Origin: Plantactinospora endophytica
Lineage (GTDB): Bacteria; Actinomycetota; Actinomycetes; Mycobacteriales; Micromonosporaceae
Assembly: GCF_016862915.1 (NCBI RefSeq)
Contig: NZ_BONW01000044.1
Span: forward strand, 1 to 64,000
Direction: 5' to 3'
Length of the DNA: 64,000 bases
The notes below the pieces were generated by a model. That model was not told the origin of the DNA. It ran no database searches and saw only the letters and a program-made list of their open reading frames with translations. Both the position numbers and the translations under genes were made by a program. This document shows, piece by piece, positions 26,027 to 33,499 of the stretch (the first letter of the stretch is position 1; each line of letters starts with the position of its first letter).

Positions 26027-26758
26027 TTGAGTGTAGAAGCTGTCTCGTGGGCGCTGAACGATGCGCCCGACGTTCCCCCATCCTGCTTGGCCGTGCTGCT
26101 CGGCCTGGCCAACCACGCGCACGCCAACGGCCGAGGCGCGTACCCGTCGCAAGAGCGGCTTGCCCACTACGCCCGTAAGTCGACCCGTTCGGTACGTGCT
26201 GACCTGGCCAGCCTCGAACGTCTCGGCATCATCCGTCGTGGCGATCAGCGGCACGTCGCGTTCATCCCCGTTGACCGCCGACCGGTGGTGTGGGACCTGG
26301 CCGTAGAGCGCACCCGCCCGATCCCTACGGCACTCGACCGGTTCGCCGAGCCGGTATCGGGTCGCTCAGCCGAGGTTCCTCAGCCTGTGGATAACCGGGC
26401 GGAAGCAGAGTTCCGGGCGGTACCCAACCGGGCGGAAGCACAGCGCACGACGGCCGGAAGCACAGCGCAGAGCGGCCGGAAGCCTGCTTCCTACAAACCG
26501 TCCTTGAACCATCAAGAACCAACTACCCGCGCGGCAGCGCGGGATGGTGCCGGGTCGTCTGTGGATGCCGGGTCAAACCGGATTGCTTCTCCGAAGGATC
26601 AACCCCAAACCTCGGCCCGTCGTGGCTGGGAACCGCCGAGGGGTGCGGCCTTGCCGCCCGCTACGGGTGACGCTCGCTGCACGAAGCCGGGGCACGTAGG
26701 CCAGCCTGCCGGTTCCTGCGCCGTCTGCCGCAGTGAGGCGCTTGGGGGTGCCGCGTGA
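26027..26758 (+). CDS. Helix-turn-helix protein of the element, possible replication or control protein
   Basis: This 243-residue protein has an N-terminal winged helix (residues 1-90): PSCLAVLLGLANHAHANG, YPSQERLAHYARKSTRSVRA and DLASLERLGIIRRG. This type is common in phage and plasmid replication and control proteins. The middle is disordered, with repeated RAEAxxR segments. The end holds a four-Cys/His pattern (RCTKPGHVGQPAGSCAVCR) that may bind zinc. I chose TTG at 26027 because AGGAGG (26011-26016) stands 10 bases before it. The open frame extends to 25973 without a better site. It is the first gene of the left-hand operon. Confidence 0.65.
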   Translation: MSVEAVSWALNDAPDVPPSCLAVLLGLANHAHANGRGAYPSQERLAHYARKSTRSVRADLASLERLGIIRRGDQRHVAFIPVDRRPVVWDLAVERTRPIPTALDRFAEPVSGRSAEVPQPVDNRAEAEFRAVPNRAEAQRTTAGSTAQSGRKPASYKPSLNHQEPTTRAAARDGAGSSVDAGSNRIASPKDQPQTSARRGWEPPRGAALPPATGDARCTKPGHVGQPAGSCAVCRSEALGGAA

Positions 26759-26922
26759 CTCCCCTTGCCATCTGGGCTCTGTCCCTTGCTGGCGCCGGGC
26801 TCGCCCTGGTCGTCGCCCTGGTCGCCTTCATCTCTCACCACTCGGTCGGCAGCCACGCCGACCAGCTTGCCGACGCCATCGCCCACCGCTCGGACGTTCC
26901 CCGCGTCCCCACCCGCCGCTGA
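26755..26922 (+). CDS. Small single-helix membrane protein of the element
   Basis: This is a 55-residue protein: one hydrophobic helix (LAIWALSLAGAGLALVVALV) followed by a short His/Asp-rich tail (HHSVGSHADQLADAIAHRSD). The GTG start overlaps the preceding stop (GTGA). The DUF2637 gene begins 12 bases after the stop, and GGAG overlapping the stop serves as its ribosome site. It lies where actinomycete plasmids and AICEs keep small spread (Spd) proteins, so a role in intramycelial transfer is a reasonable guess only. Confidence 0.65.
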   Translation: MTPLAIWALSLAGAGLALVVALVAFISHHSVGSHADQLADAIAHRSDVPRVPTRR

Positions 26923-26934
26923 GGAGCGTCCCCC

Positions 26935-27708
26935 GTGAACATCACCTCCATCACTTCCCGCGCAACTACTGCCCTGGTCGCACTCATCGCCGGCTACGCC
27001 AGCTTCCGTCACATCGTCCAGGTCGCCACCGAGGCAGGCGAACACTCGTCGGTTGCCGTTGCCCTGCCGTTCGCCATCGACGGCGCGATCCTGGTTGGCA
27101 CGCTGGCGATGCTCGACGACAAGCGCAGCGGCCGGAAGCCTCGCGTGTCTGCTCGGCTGGCTGTGGCGTTCGGCATCGTCGCCACCCTTGCCGCCAACAT
27201 CGCCAGTGCACAGCCGACGTGGACTGCTCGTGCCGTTGCCGCCGTTCCCCCGGTCGCCTTCCTGCTCGCCATCGAGGTGCTGTCTCGGCGGGGCAAGCTG
27301 ATCCGGCCTGAGCCGGTCGACCAGGGCGAGCCAGTCAAGGTGGCTGAGCCGGTCATCGTTGAGCCGGTCGAGAGCCTTGCGGCTGAGCCCGTAGCCGAGC
27401 CGGTTGCGGTCGAGCCGGTCAAGGCTCAGCCGGTCAAGGCTCAGCCGGTCAAGGCTCAGCCGGTCAAGCGGGAGCGGACCAGCGAGCCTGCCCGCAAGCC
27501 GGTCCCCCGGTCGCTCACCTCGGCTGACCGGATCATGTCGGCTCACCTCGCCGAACCCGAGGCGACTCACGGCCGGATCGCTGAGCTTGCCGGGGTGTCG
27601 GTGGCGACGGTGAAGCGGTACCGGCCGACCCGCTCGGCTTCTCCGACGCAGCCTGCGGAGACTGCCACCACCGGCATCATCCCTGAGCTTGCCGGGGTGA
27701 CGGCATGA
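26935..27708 (+). CDS. DUF2637 membrane protein of the element (spread-type)
   Basis: This 257-residue protein has four hydrophobic helices in the first about 120 residues (TTALVALIAGYASFRHIV, VALPFAIDGAILVGTLAM, LAVAFGIVATLAANIASA, AAVPPVAFLLAIEVL). This is the DUF2637 pattern found in actinomycete integrative elements and plasmids. A linker of repeated EPV/QPVKA units (about 128-180) is coded by a 15-bp repeat. The C-terminus has a helix-turn-helix-like stretch (THGRIAELAGVSVATVKRYR). It lies between the small membrane protein and the Tra translocase and so is probably part of the transfer machinery. Confidence 0.8.
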   Translation: MNITSITSRATTALVALIAGYASFRHIVQVATEAGEHSSVAVALPFAIDGAILVGTLAMLDDKRSGRKPRVSARLAVAFGIVATLAANIASAQPTWTARAVAAVPPVAFLLAIEVLSRRGKLIRPEPVDQGEPVKVAEPVIVEPVESLAAEPVAEPVAVEPVKAQPVKAQPVKAQPVKRERTSEPARKPVPRSLTSADRIMSAHLAEPEATHGRIAELAGVSVATVKRYRPTRSASPTQPAETATTGIIPELAGVTA

Positions 27709-29465
27709 CCGAGCTTGAGCGGGCTATCCGCAAGCTGCGGCGCAAGCACACCGTGTCGCGGGTGGCCTACCGGTACGTCTCCGGTAGGCCGCTCAGCGGC
27801 AAGGCCGGTCACCCGTACCTGAGCCGGGGTGCTGGTCGGCTCGCCGGTTGGCAGCGTCAGGTGATCCGGTTCGCGGTGCCAACCGTTGGGTTGGTCGCAA
27901 CGGTTCACCCTGAGCCGGTCGGCTCACTGGTCGGCTCAGCCGTTCTGGTCGCTGGCTACCGGCTCAGGCGACGGCTCACCATGCGCCGGTTCAACCGGGA
28001 GTACGTCACCCCGACCCTGGCTGCCCTTGCACCCGCGATGGGTCTACAGACGGGCGTACGGCTACACGTTGACCCGTCGTTGGGCAACCTCACTCCTCGG
28101 CTGGCCAAGCCTCTGAGTCCGGCTGAGACAGCCGTACGTGCCTGGTACGGCGAGCGGGTAGAGCCGGTGATCCGGTGGCTACCTGAGCGTGCACAGCGGG
28201 CAGCCTGGTCGGTGCAGCGCACCGCTCGCCCGGTCACATCCAAACTGGCCGCGTTCCGTCGCCCGGTCGACCCCGACCAGGGTCCGCGTATCGAGCTGAC
28301 GGCAGACACCCCGTACCTGACCAAGGAACAGCGGCAGTTGGTGTCATCCATCATCGGCAGCAAGATCCCCGTCTCTGACCTGGTCGAGTCGTGGAACCAG
28401 GTAGGCCAGCGGGTGCGAGCCGTCTGGACTGTGCGCAAGCGTCCGCCCGCACGGGTCGGTGTCGACCAGGTCGCCGAGCACCTCCCCCGGCTGGCTGAGT
28501 GGGAGTTCTACATCGGGCAGGGTGCAGGCGATCGGCCGGTGATCCTGTCTCTACGCGACGACTCCCCACACATCGCGGTGAGCGCCGGATCGGGCGCGGG
28601 CAAGAGCGTGCTTGCCGAGCTGGTTGCCGTGCAGGTGCTCGCCCGGGGTGGTCGGGTGGTCATCCTTGACCGCAAGGGCTCGCACCGTTGGGCGCTCGGT
28701 CTGGCTGGCGTCGACTACTGCACCCGCCCTGAGCAGATGCATGATGCCCTGGTCAAGCTGGCTGCGCTCGCCGACGAGCGGAATACCCTTGCCCTGCATG
28801 AGCCGGAAGACTGGAACCCCGGTGCCCGGGTGCTGGTCATTGCCGAGGAGTTGAACGCGACCATCGGGCAACTCGTCAACTTCTGGGCCGAGGTGCGCAG
28901 CAACGGTGACCCCAAGCGGTCCCCTGCCGTGTCGGCTCTGGCTGACCTGCTGTTCATGGGTCGCAGTGCCAAGGTCAACGTGCTTGCCATCGCGCAGATG
29001 TTGACCGCTCGGGCGATCGGCGGACCCGAGGCACGGGAGAACTTCGGCATCAGGTGTCTCGCCCGATACACCGCAAACAACTGGAAGATGTTGGTTCCCG
29101 AGGCAGCCATGCCCCGGGCATCTCGCACCCTCGGCCGGTGGCAGGTGGTCATCGGTGGACAGGCAACTGAGGTGCAGGTTGCCTACCTGTCCGCCACCGA
29201 GGCACGGGCGCTTGCATGTCCCCGGTCCTCGGGGACTTCCGAGGTCAGCGGCCTATCAAGCCCTGCCGGGGACTTCCTGACGCTGCGGCAGGCGATCGAT
29301 GGTGGCGTGATCCCGTGGAAGTTGGACGCTGCCAAGAAGCGCCTACAGCGCAAGGTGGGCAAGGTGCCTGCGCCGAGGGGTAAGAGCGGCAACGCGGATC
29401 TGTACGCCCGAGCAGATCTGGTCCGGTGGGCAGGGAGCGAGAGCGACGAGAGGATCAGTCAGTGA
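27705..29465 (+). CDS. FtsK/SpoIIIE-like conjugal DNA translocase
   Basis: This motor protein is the likely transfer protein of the element and moves double-stranded DNA. It has 586 residues. The N-terminal third has hydrophobic segments (VIRFAVPTVGLVATV; LVGSAVLVAGYRL). The ATPase core has Walker A GSGAGKSVLAEL at about residues 295-305, a strand with Asp in VVILDRKGSH, and Walker B-like VLVIAEELNA (about 377). The C-terminal about 80 residues form a small winged-helix-like segment (LTLRQAIDGGVIPWKLDAAK) that could read transfer sites. The ATG overlaps the DUF2637 stop by 4 bases. Such proteins act as hexamers at the membrane. Confidence 0.9.
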   Translation: MTELERAIRKLRRKHTVSRVAYRYVSGRPLSGKAGHPYLSRGAGRLAGWQRQVIRFAVPTVGLVATVHPEPVGSLVGSAVLVAGYRLRRRLTMRRFNREYVTPTLAALAPAMGLQTGVRLHVDPSLGNLTPRLAKPLSPAETAVRAWYGERVEPVIRWLPERAQRAAWSVQRTARPVTSKLAAFRRPVDPDQGPRIELTADTPYLTKEQRQLVSSIIGSKIPVSDLVESWNQVGQRVRAVWTVRKRPPARVGVDQVAEHLPRLAEWEFYIGQGAGDRPVILSLRDDSPHIAVSAGSGAGKSVLAELVAVQVLARGGRVVILDRKGSHRWALGLAGVDYCTRPEQMHDALVKLAALADERNTLALHEPEDWNPGARVLVIAEELNATIGQLVNFWAEVRSNGDPKRSPAVSALADLLFMGRSAKVNVLAIAQMLTARAIGGPEARENFGIRCLARYTANNWKMLVPEAAMPRASRTLGRWQVVIGGQATEVQVAYLSATEARALACPRSSGTSEVSGLSSPAGDFLTLRQAIDGGVIPWKLDAAKKRLQRKVGKVPAPRGKSGNADLYARADLVRWAGSESDERISQ

Positions 29466-29806
29466 TCGAGACCGTGGCCTACGCCAGCCACACCGCGCAC
29501 ATCGACCCGATGACCGGTGAGGGTCTATTGGTCCTGCCGAGGGTCGCCGACGACATCGACCCGCTCGGCGGGGTGGTCACCTTGCACGCCGCTGACTGGG
29601 ATCACGCCATCGGGGATCTCGGCCAGCGAGGCTGGCAGCCGAGCGAGGATGACGGCGGGGACCTGGTCCACGTCGGCACCACCGTTGACGGTCGCCCGGT
29701 CATCGGTCTCTACGGGCGAGAGCCGGTCACCTCGCTGCCGAGTGTCGACCAGGCTGCCGAGTCGTGGCGGGAACTGCTCACCGTCGCCGAGGTTGTCACC
29801 GAGTAG
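29462..29806 (+). CDS. Unknown 114-residue protein of the element
   Basis: This begins at GTG 29462, overlapping the translocase stop (GTGA). It is an acidic, soluble, globular-looking protein with no recognisable domain (DPLGGVVTLHAADWDHAIGD, QRGWQPSEDDGGDLVHVG). It is the last gene of the transfer operon and ends before a hairpin. Coupling to the translocase suggests an accessory role, nothing firmer. Confidence 0.6.
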   Translation: MIETVAYASHTAHIDPMTGEGLLVLPRVADDIDPLGGVVTLHAADWDHAIGDLGQRGWQPSEDDGGDLVHVGTTVDGRPVIGLYGREPVTSLPSVDQAAESWRELLTVAEVVTE

Positions 29807-29816
29807 GCAGCGAACC

Positions 29817-29859
29817 AGCGAGCCCGGCTCTCTCACGTCGAGGGGGTCGGGCTCTCGCT
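29817..29859. terminator. Hairpin between convergent element genes
   Basis: AGCGAGCCCG (29817-29826) pairs with CGGGCTCTCGCT (29848-29859), with a two-base bulge. It separates the transfer operon from the convergent Xis-like gene. Confidence 0.5.
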
Positions 29860-29863
29860 GTGC

Positions 29864-30046
29864 TCAGCCCTGGTCGGGTCGGTTCTCCCTGATCCACTTC
29901 TCCACATCACGCCGACGCCAGACCTTGCCCATGATCAGCTTAGCGACCGGATCGGGGAACCCCTTGGAGTTGGTGATCACGTTGGCACGCTGCCGGCTGA
30001 TGTCGCCGAGCATCGCCCGAATCTCCGCCACTCCGACAAGGTCCAC
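29864..30046 (-). CDS. AlpA/Xis-like small DNA-binding protein
   Basis: This 60-residue protein has the MerR/AlpA-type fold: VGVAEIRAMLGDISRQRANV, then ITNSKGFPDPVA and KVWRRRDVEKWIRENRP. These are the hallmark of excisionase-like and AlpA-like proteins. It probably helps excision by directing the serine integrase, or regulates the element. The start is GTG 30046. It diverges from the gene at 30151 across a region with an inverted repeat. Confidence 0.75.
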   Translation of the reverse strand: MDLVGVAEIRAMLGDISRQRANVITNSKGFPDPVAKLIMGKVWRRRDVEKWIRENRPDQG

Positions 30047-30114
30047 AGCTATTGACGGTAGACGTGGACATGTGCTACGGGAGCGACAACGTCCTAAGAC
30101 GCGAGCACAGGCCG

Positions 30115-30134
30115 TTGACGGTCGACTACGTCAA
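30115..30134. promoter_or_regulatory. Inverted repeat in the divergent control region
   Basis: TTGACG (30115-30120) and CGTCAA (30129-30134) form a perfect 6-bp inverted repeat with an 8-base spacer, between the Xis-like gene and the gene at 30151. TTGACG could also serve as a -35. A second TTGACG stands at 30052. This is a good candidate for the element's control switch. Confidence 0.45.
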
Positions 30135-30150
30135 GCGACACCATGTGAGG

Positions 30151-30474
30151 ATGTCCAGCGAGAGCACACCCAAACCGGCCCGGTTGTCGATCTTCCGCCG
30201 GAACCGCCCCCGTCCGCTTGTCGCACCAGGCGACACCGTGCACGCTCCCGAGTTCGCGCACTTCCAGCCGTACGACGACACGGCGCGGATACTCGGGGAC
30301 CTTCGCCTACGGGTTACCGCCATCCCGGTCGGCACGGCGCCAGTACGGGAAGGCTTCCAACTGTTGCGCGGGTACGTGGTCGACGCTGACGGGTTCGAGG
30401 CTGTCGCCGAATCCTGGCACTACGTGCGGTTGGCTTCCTGTCGGGTGTCGATGCCACCCGGGGAGCGCCCCTGA
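30151..30474 (+). CDS. Unknown 107-residue protein of the element
   Basis: The first 17 residues are basic (SIFRRNRPRPLV). A soluble beta-rich domain follows (FAHFQPYDDTARILGDLRLR, FQLLRGYVVDADGFEAVAES). No family is recognised. ATG 30151 is my choice. GTG 30145 or an upstream start at 30052 remain possible, but the latter would run through the inverted repeat. The transcript may be nearly leaderless. Confidence 0.5.
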   Translation: MSSESTPKPARLSIFRRNRPRPLVAPGDTVHAPEFAHFQPYDDTARILGDLRLRVTAIPVGTAPVREGFQLLRGYVVDADGFEAVAESWHYVRLASCRVSMPPGERP

Positions 30475-30533
30475 CCGGCGGTGCGTTGGCTGGACACGTC
30501 GAGGGATGGCCCATTGAGCCAGACGCGAAGATG

Positions 30534-30561
30534 CCCCGGCACCCATCACGGGTGACCGGGG
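30534..30561. terminator. Hairpin between convergent element genes
   Basis: CCCCGG (30534-30539) pairs with CCGGGG (30556-30561), with an inner ACCC/GGGT stem, followed by CTCTTGTCGTT. It lies between the genes ending at 30474 and 30581. Confidence 0.55.
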
Positions 30562-30580
30562 CTCTTGTCGTTCCCGGGAG

Positions 30581-31045
30581 TCAACGGTACCGCTGGCGTG
30601 CCGTCGCAAGCTGCGTCTTGATCGTTTGCTTCGGCACCCCTAGACGGTCCGACAGCACATTGATCGGGGCGGGGTGGCCGGCTGCGTCCAGCATGTCGAA
30701 CAGCGCAAGAAGGCCACGGTAGTACTCATCCGCTCCCTTGCGCGGACTGTCCGGCATCCTGGCTACAGCGCCCCTCAGAGCACGTGCCGAGATCCCCGAT
30801 AGGTGCGCTGTCTCGGGCTGGCCGACTACCTCGGCTTGCATCTCGGAGATCAACCGCTCGACCCGGCGGGCTACGCCCGTCGTGTATCCACGAACCTTGA
30901 CCTTCGGGTCAGCGTCCACGGCCAGCGACACCGACACCTCAGCCGGTCCCTCAGACAGTGGCTTTCCATCCTTGGTCTCCCAGGTCGCGGTGACGATCCA
31001 GCCCGCTTCCGTCTTCGTCTTCGTGACCCTGCCTGCTGCGCTCAT
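30581..31045 (-). CDS. Unknown 154-residue protein with C-terminal HTH
   Basis: The N-terminal half is beta-rich (VTKTKTEAGWIVTATWETKD, EVSVSLAVDADPKVKVRGYT). The C-terminal 40 residues look like a helix-turn-helix (INVLSDRLGVPKQTIKTQLA, then TARQRYR). It is transcribed alone, opposite to the operon starting at 31377. It could be a regulator of that operon. Proteins of this shape are common as unknowns in actinomycete elements. Confidence 0.65.
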   Translation of the reverse strand: MSAAGRVTKTKTEAGWIVTATWETKDGKPLSEGPAEVSVSLAVDADPKVKVRGYTTGVARRVERLISEMQAEVVGQPETAHLSGISARALRGAVARMPDSPRKGADEYYRGLLALFDMLDAAGHPAPINVLSDRLGVPKQTIKTQLATARQRYR

Positions 31046-31376
31046 ACCGACAGCCTGACAGGCTCAACCCCGCATTGACAACCTAGGACTGTCAGACATG
31101 TGCCGTACATCACTCAGCTCTGGCCTGTCAACCCTGGGTTGGATGGAGTAGATTGGTTGTTGTGGGGCTGACTGCCCCGCGCTGGAAGTTGACAACTCAA
31201 GATCAGTGCGAACCGAGGCAGTGCGACCCGGGTCAACCAGCGCGGACCCGACGCAGCGACGAACTACGCCACGACCCGAGGATCGTCCTCGGCGAGCGAG
31301 ACGGCGTGATGCGACCCGCGCACAGATAGGCGACCGGCCACCGGGGCCGGATGCGAACGACAACGAGAAGGAGCGC

Positions 31377-31550
31377 ATGAGGGGCCCGACCGGCGGGCCT
31401 GAATCACGGAAGCAGGTGATCAACCTGACCGACGAACTGCGCGAGATCGCCCGGCGGATCGCCGAGGCTGCACCACCCCTGACCCCCGACCAGCGCGCCC
31501 GCTTGCGCGGGCTACTCAGCGCGACCGACCGCCACGGGGTGGCCGAGTGA
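31377..31550 (+). CDS. Unknown 57-residue protein of the element
   Basis: The ATG at 31377 follows GAGAAGGAG at a good distance, which is why I prefer it to the longer frame from 31206. The protein is helical and charged (NLTDELREIARRIAEAAPPL then TPDQRARLRGLL), like a small DNA- or protein-binding helix pair. It opens a run of four overlapping small genes. Confidence 0.6.
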   Translation: MRGPTGGPESRKQVINLTDELREIARRIAEAAPPLTPDQRARLRGLLSATDRHGVAE

Positions 31551-31741
31551 CTGGATACCTGGTCGCCGAGTGGACTCGGTCCGAGGGGTACGCCGATACC
31601 GGCATCCGCACCGACACCTACGCCGAGGCCGAGGCTGAGGGGTGCCGGCTGCACCGGACCTACGGTCCACAGTCCCGCTACCTGCCGATGTCCCTGCCAC
31701 GGGCTATCGACCTGGGTGTGGTCTGGAGTGGTGGCCGGTGA
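31547..31741 (+). CDS. Unknown 64-residue protein of the element
   Basis: The GTG start overlaps the previous stop (GTGA). It is a small soluble protein rich in Tyr/Arg (YLVAEWTRSEGYADTGIRTD) with no recognised domain. The 4-base overlaps on both sides support it as a real operon member. Confidence 0.55.
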   Translation: MTGYLVAEWTRSEGYADTGIRTDTYAEAEAEGCRLHRTYGPQSRYLPMSLPRAIDLGVVWSGGR

Positions 31742-31971
31742 ACATCCCCGCAACGTTCAACCCATCTGCCCTTGTCGAGGCGTACAGGCAAGCGCTGAGC
31801 GCCTACGACTACTACCGCGAGCTGAAGGCCAAGGGAGACGCCGAGTCGATGGATGAGGCGCGATGCCTGCTCCTCGGCTGGGGCGAGGTCTGGGAACTGC
31901 TCGACGCGATCGGCCTGCCAGTCGAGCAGGACGAGGACAGCGACGGAGCCGGTGATGAGGCCATCGACTGA
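31738..31971 (+). CDS. Unknown 77-residue acidic protein of the element
   Basis: The GTG start at 31738 overlaps the preceding stop. The content is helical (ALVEAYRQALSAYDYYRELK, DEARCLLLGWGEVWELLDAI) with a very acidic tail (EQDEDSDGAGDEAID). The family is not known to me. Confidence 0.6.
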   Translation: MNIPATFNPSALVEAYRQALSAYDYYRELKAKGDAESMDEARCLLLGWGEVWELLDAIGLPVEQDEDSDGAGDEAID

Positions 31972-32330
31972 TGACCATCAACTTCAACGGCGACCCCTGG
32001 GGCGGCATGAACCAGGCGGCACAACGACGGAAGGCCAAGGACCCCCGACACGCGCTGGTCTACCGCGTAGAGGCTGCCGCGATCGGTTGGGCCAACAACA
32101 TCGGGCATAGCCGGTTCGACGGTTTGACCCTGAGGCAGATCCTCACCGACGGGCGGGGCAACGAACCGAGCCGGCAGATCATCGACAAGGCCGTCCGCAA
32201 GGCGAAGGAGCTGGGGCTGATCGAGCCTGAGTCCAACTCCCGGTGCCTGGTCGTGTCTCGTCGAACCTTCCAGCGGGGCGGCCGGGGCTCCTACATCTGC
32301 CAGGTACACGGCATCTCGCGGGGACGGTGA
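31971..32330 (+). CDS. Unknown 119-residue protein, possible winged helix
   Basis: Basic overall. The segment FDGLTLRQILTDGRGNEPSR and on through IIDKAVRKAKELGLI looks like a winged-helix DNA-binding region. The stop overlaps the first of three GGTGAAGCCTG repeats in the following non-coding region. An element protein acting on that region is conceivable. The ATG overlaps the previous stop by one base. Confidence 0.6.
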   Translation: MTINFNGDPWGGMNQAAQRRKAKDPRHALVYRVEAAAIGWANNIGHSRFDGLTLRQILTDGRGNEPSRQIIDKAVRKAKELGLIEPESNSRCLVVSRRTFQRGGRGSYICQVHGISRGR

Positions 32331-32733
32331 AGCCTGGGGGGTGAAGCCTGCGAGGCTTCAAGGTGAAGCCTGTGAGGCTTCGCCATCTGTCCTCTGAGCT
32401 GGGAGAACGCAAGCGTTCTCTTATCTCTTCTACACCCTCACCACAACCCGAACGCCGGTAGCGCTGGGGCCCTGTGCGCTTCGCGCGCTGTGCCGCTGCG
32501 CTCCTGGTAGTCCATGCAGCGGCGAGAGCATGAGCGGCCGGAGGCCGCAACGCCCGAGAGACCTGCTCAACAGGTTGGGGCCCGTTCGGGCCCACCATCG
32601 GGAAGCTTCCTGCCGCTGCCCCGAGGTACCCGGGCACTCTGCTCCGCGCTCGCCACTGCACCGCGAGAGCAACCCCAACTGATCACCCTGCCGACAAGAG
32701 CCGGCTATCACCCATGAACGGAGACACCGACCA
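32326..32733. promoter_or_regulatory. Structured non-coding region of the element (candidate origin or transfer locus)
   Basis: About 400 bases without a credible gene but full of structure. GGTGAAGCCTG occurs three times (32326, 32340, 32362). Two perfect GAAGCC/GGCTTC hairpins lie at 32343-32359 and 32365-32381. An 8-bp inverted repeat GAGAACGC-AA-GCGTTCTC lies at 32403-32420, followed by TTATCTCTT. GCGGCC/GGCCGC is at 32534-32548 and GGGCCCGTTCGGGCCC at about 32578-32593. Clustered direct repeats are the usual form of TraB-type transfer sites, and hairpin clusters occur at origins. A double terminator is the plain alternative for the first part. Confidence 0.5.
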
Positions 32734-32970
32734 GTGACTACCCCTCCACCCAAACTCACCAAAAAGGAACGCGAGGCTGCCCGCAACCTTGCCGAGCAGC
32801 GATGGGCCCTGGCCCATGACGTCAAGCGCAACGCCGCTGCTCGACTCGCCCAGGTGCAAGCCGATCCCAACTGCACTGCCGACGAGATCACCGAGGCGAC
32901 CGAGGCACTGAGCGAGGCAACCGCGCTCTACCGCTCTGCCCAGGCTGCCGCTCAGGGTGATCGGTGGTGA
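32734..32970 (+). CDS. Unknown 78-residue charged protein of the element
   Basis: It is almost wholly helical and charged (KLTKKEREAARNLAEQRWAL; ADEITEATEALSEATALYRS), probably a coiled coil. The GTG start at 32734 is the first after the structured region. Its stop overlaps the next start. Confidence 0.55.
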   Translation: MTTPPPKLTKKEREAARNLAEQRWALAHDVKRNAAARLAQVQADPNCTADEITEATEALSEATALYRSAQAAAQGDRW

Positions 32971-33425
32971 CCTACGCCTGCCGCGCTCCCCGGAAGCATC
33001 GGCTGCGCGCGTCTCGGGTCTGGGATGAGTCGAGCATGATCCTGCCGACGCTGGTCTCTCAGGTACTCACCAACGTCTGCGGGAACCTGGTCGACATCCA
33101 ACCCTCTGCACCTCGGGGCGAGGTAATGCGACCGGAGATCCGGCCGGCGATCCGGGTACGTCCGAGGTGCATCCCGTGGGTCGAAGGTAACCGGCTGACC
33201 GGTCGACTGCTGGTCGTGACGTTCGTTGACGGTGGCGACCCGCTGACGATCAATCCGCTGACCCTGGTCAACCGGGTGACTGGCGACGTGCTTCCCGAGC
33301 ACATGACCGGCCTGCCCGGGGTGGCGATGAAGCTGCGCACGATGGATCGGCCGATCATCCGCGACAAGATCCCGCACCGCCCGTCCTACGTGGCGCACTA
33401 CTGGTCGGCTGTCGCGACCCTCTGA
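32967..33425 (+). CDS. Unknown 152-residue protein of the element
   Basis: GTG 32967 overlaps the previous stop (GTGA). An in-frame GTG three bases earlier is also possible. The protein is basic and beta-rich (RPAIRVRPRCIPWVEGNRLT, GRLLVVTFVDGGDPLTINPL) with several Arg-rich turns. No domain is recognised. It is followed by a 75-base gap and a strong ribosome site for the next gene. Confidence 0.6.
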   Translation: MTYACRAPRKHRLRASRVWDESSMILPTLVSQVLTNVCGNLVDIQPSAPRGEVMRPEIRPAIRVRPRCIPWVEGNRLTGRLLVVTFVDGGDPLTINPLTLVNRVTGDVLPEHMTGLPGVAMKLRTMDRPIIRDKIPHRPSYVAHYWSAVATL

Positions 33426-33499
33426 CCACCAACCCAACCACTACCACCCATCCCGGGCCGGCTACCTGCCGGCCTTCAACTGTCTCTGGAGGAATTCCC

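Noticed and set aside
32514-32717. 67-codon frame in the structured region of the element
   Set aside because: No ribosome site, composition unlike the element genes, and it runs through several palindromes.
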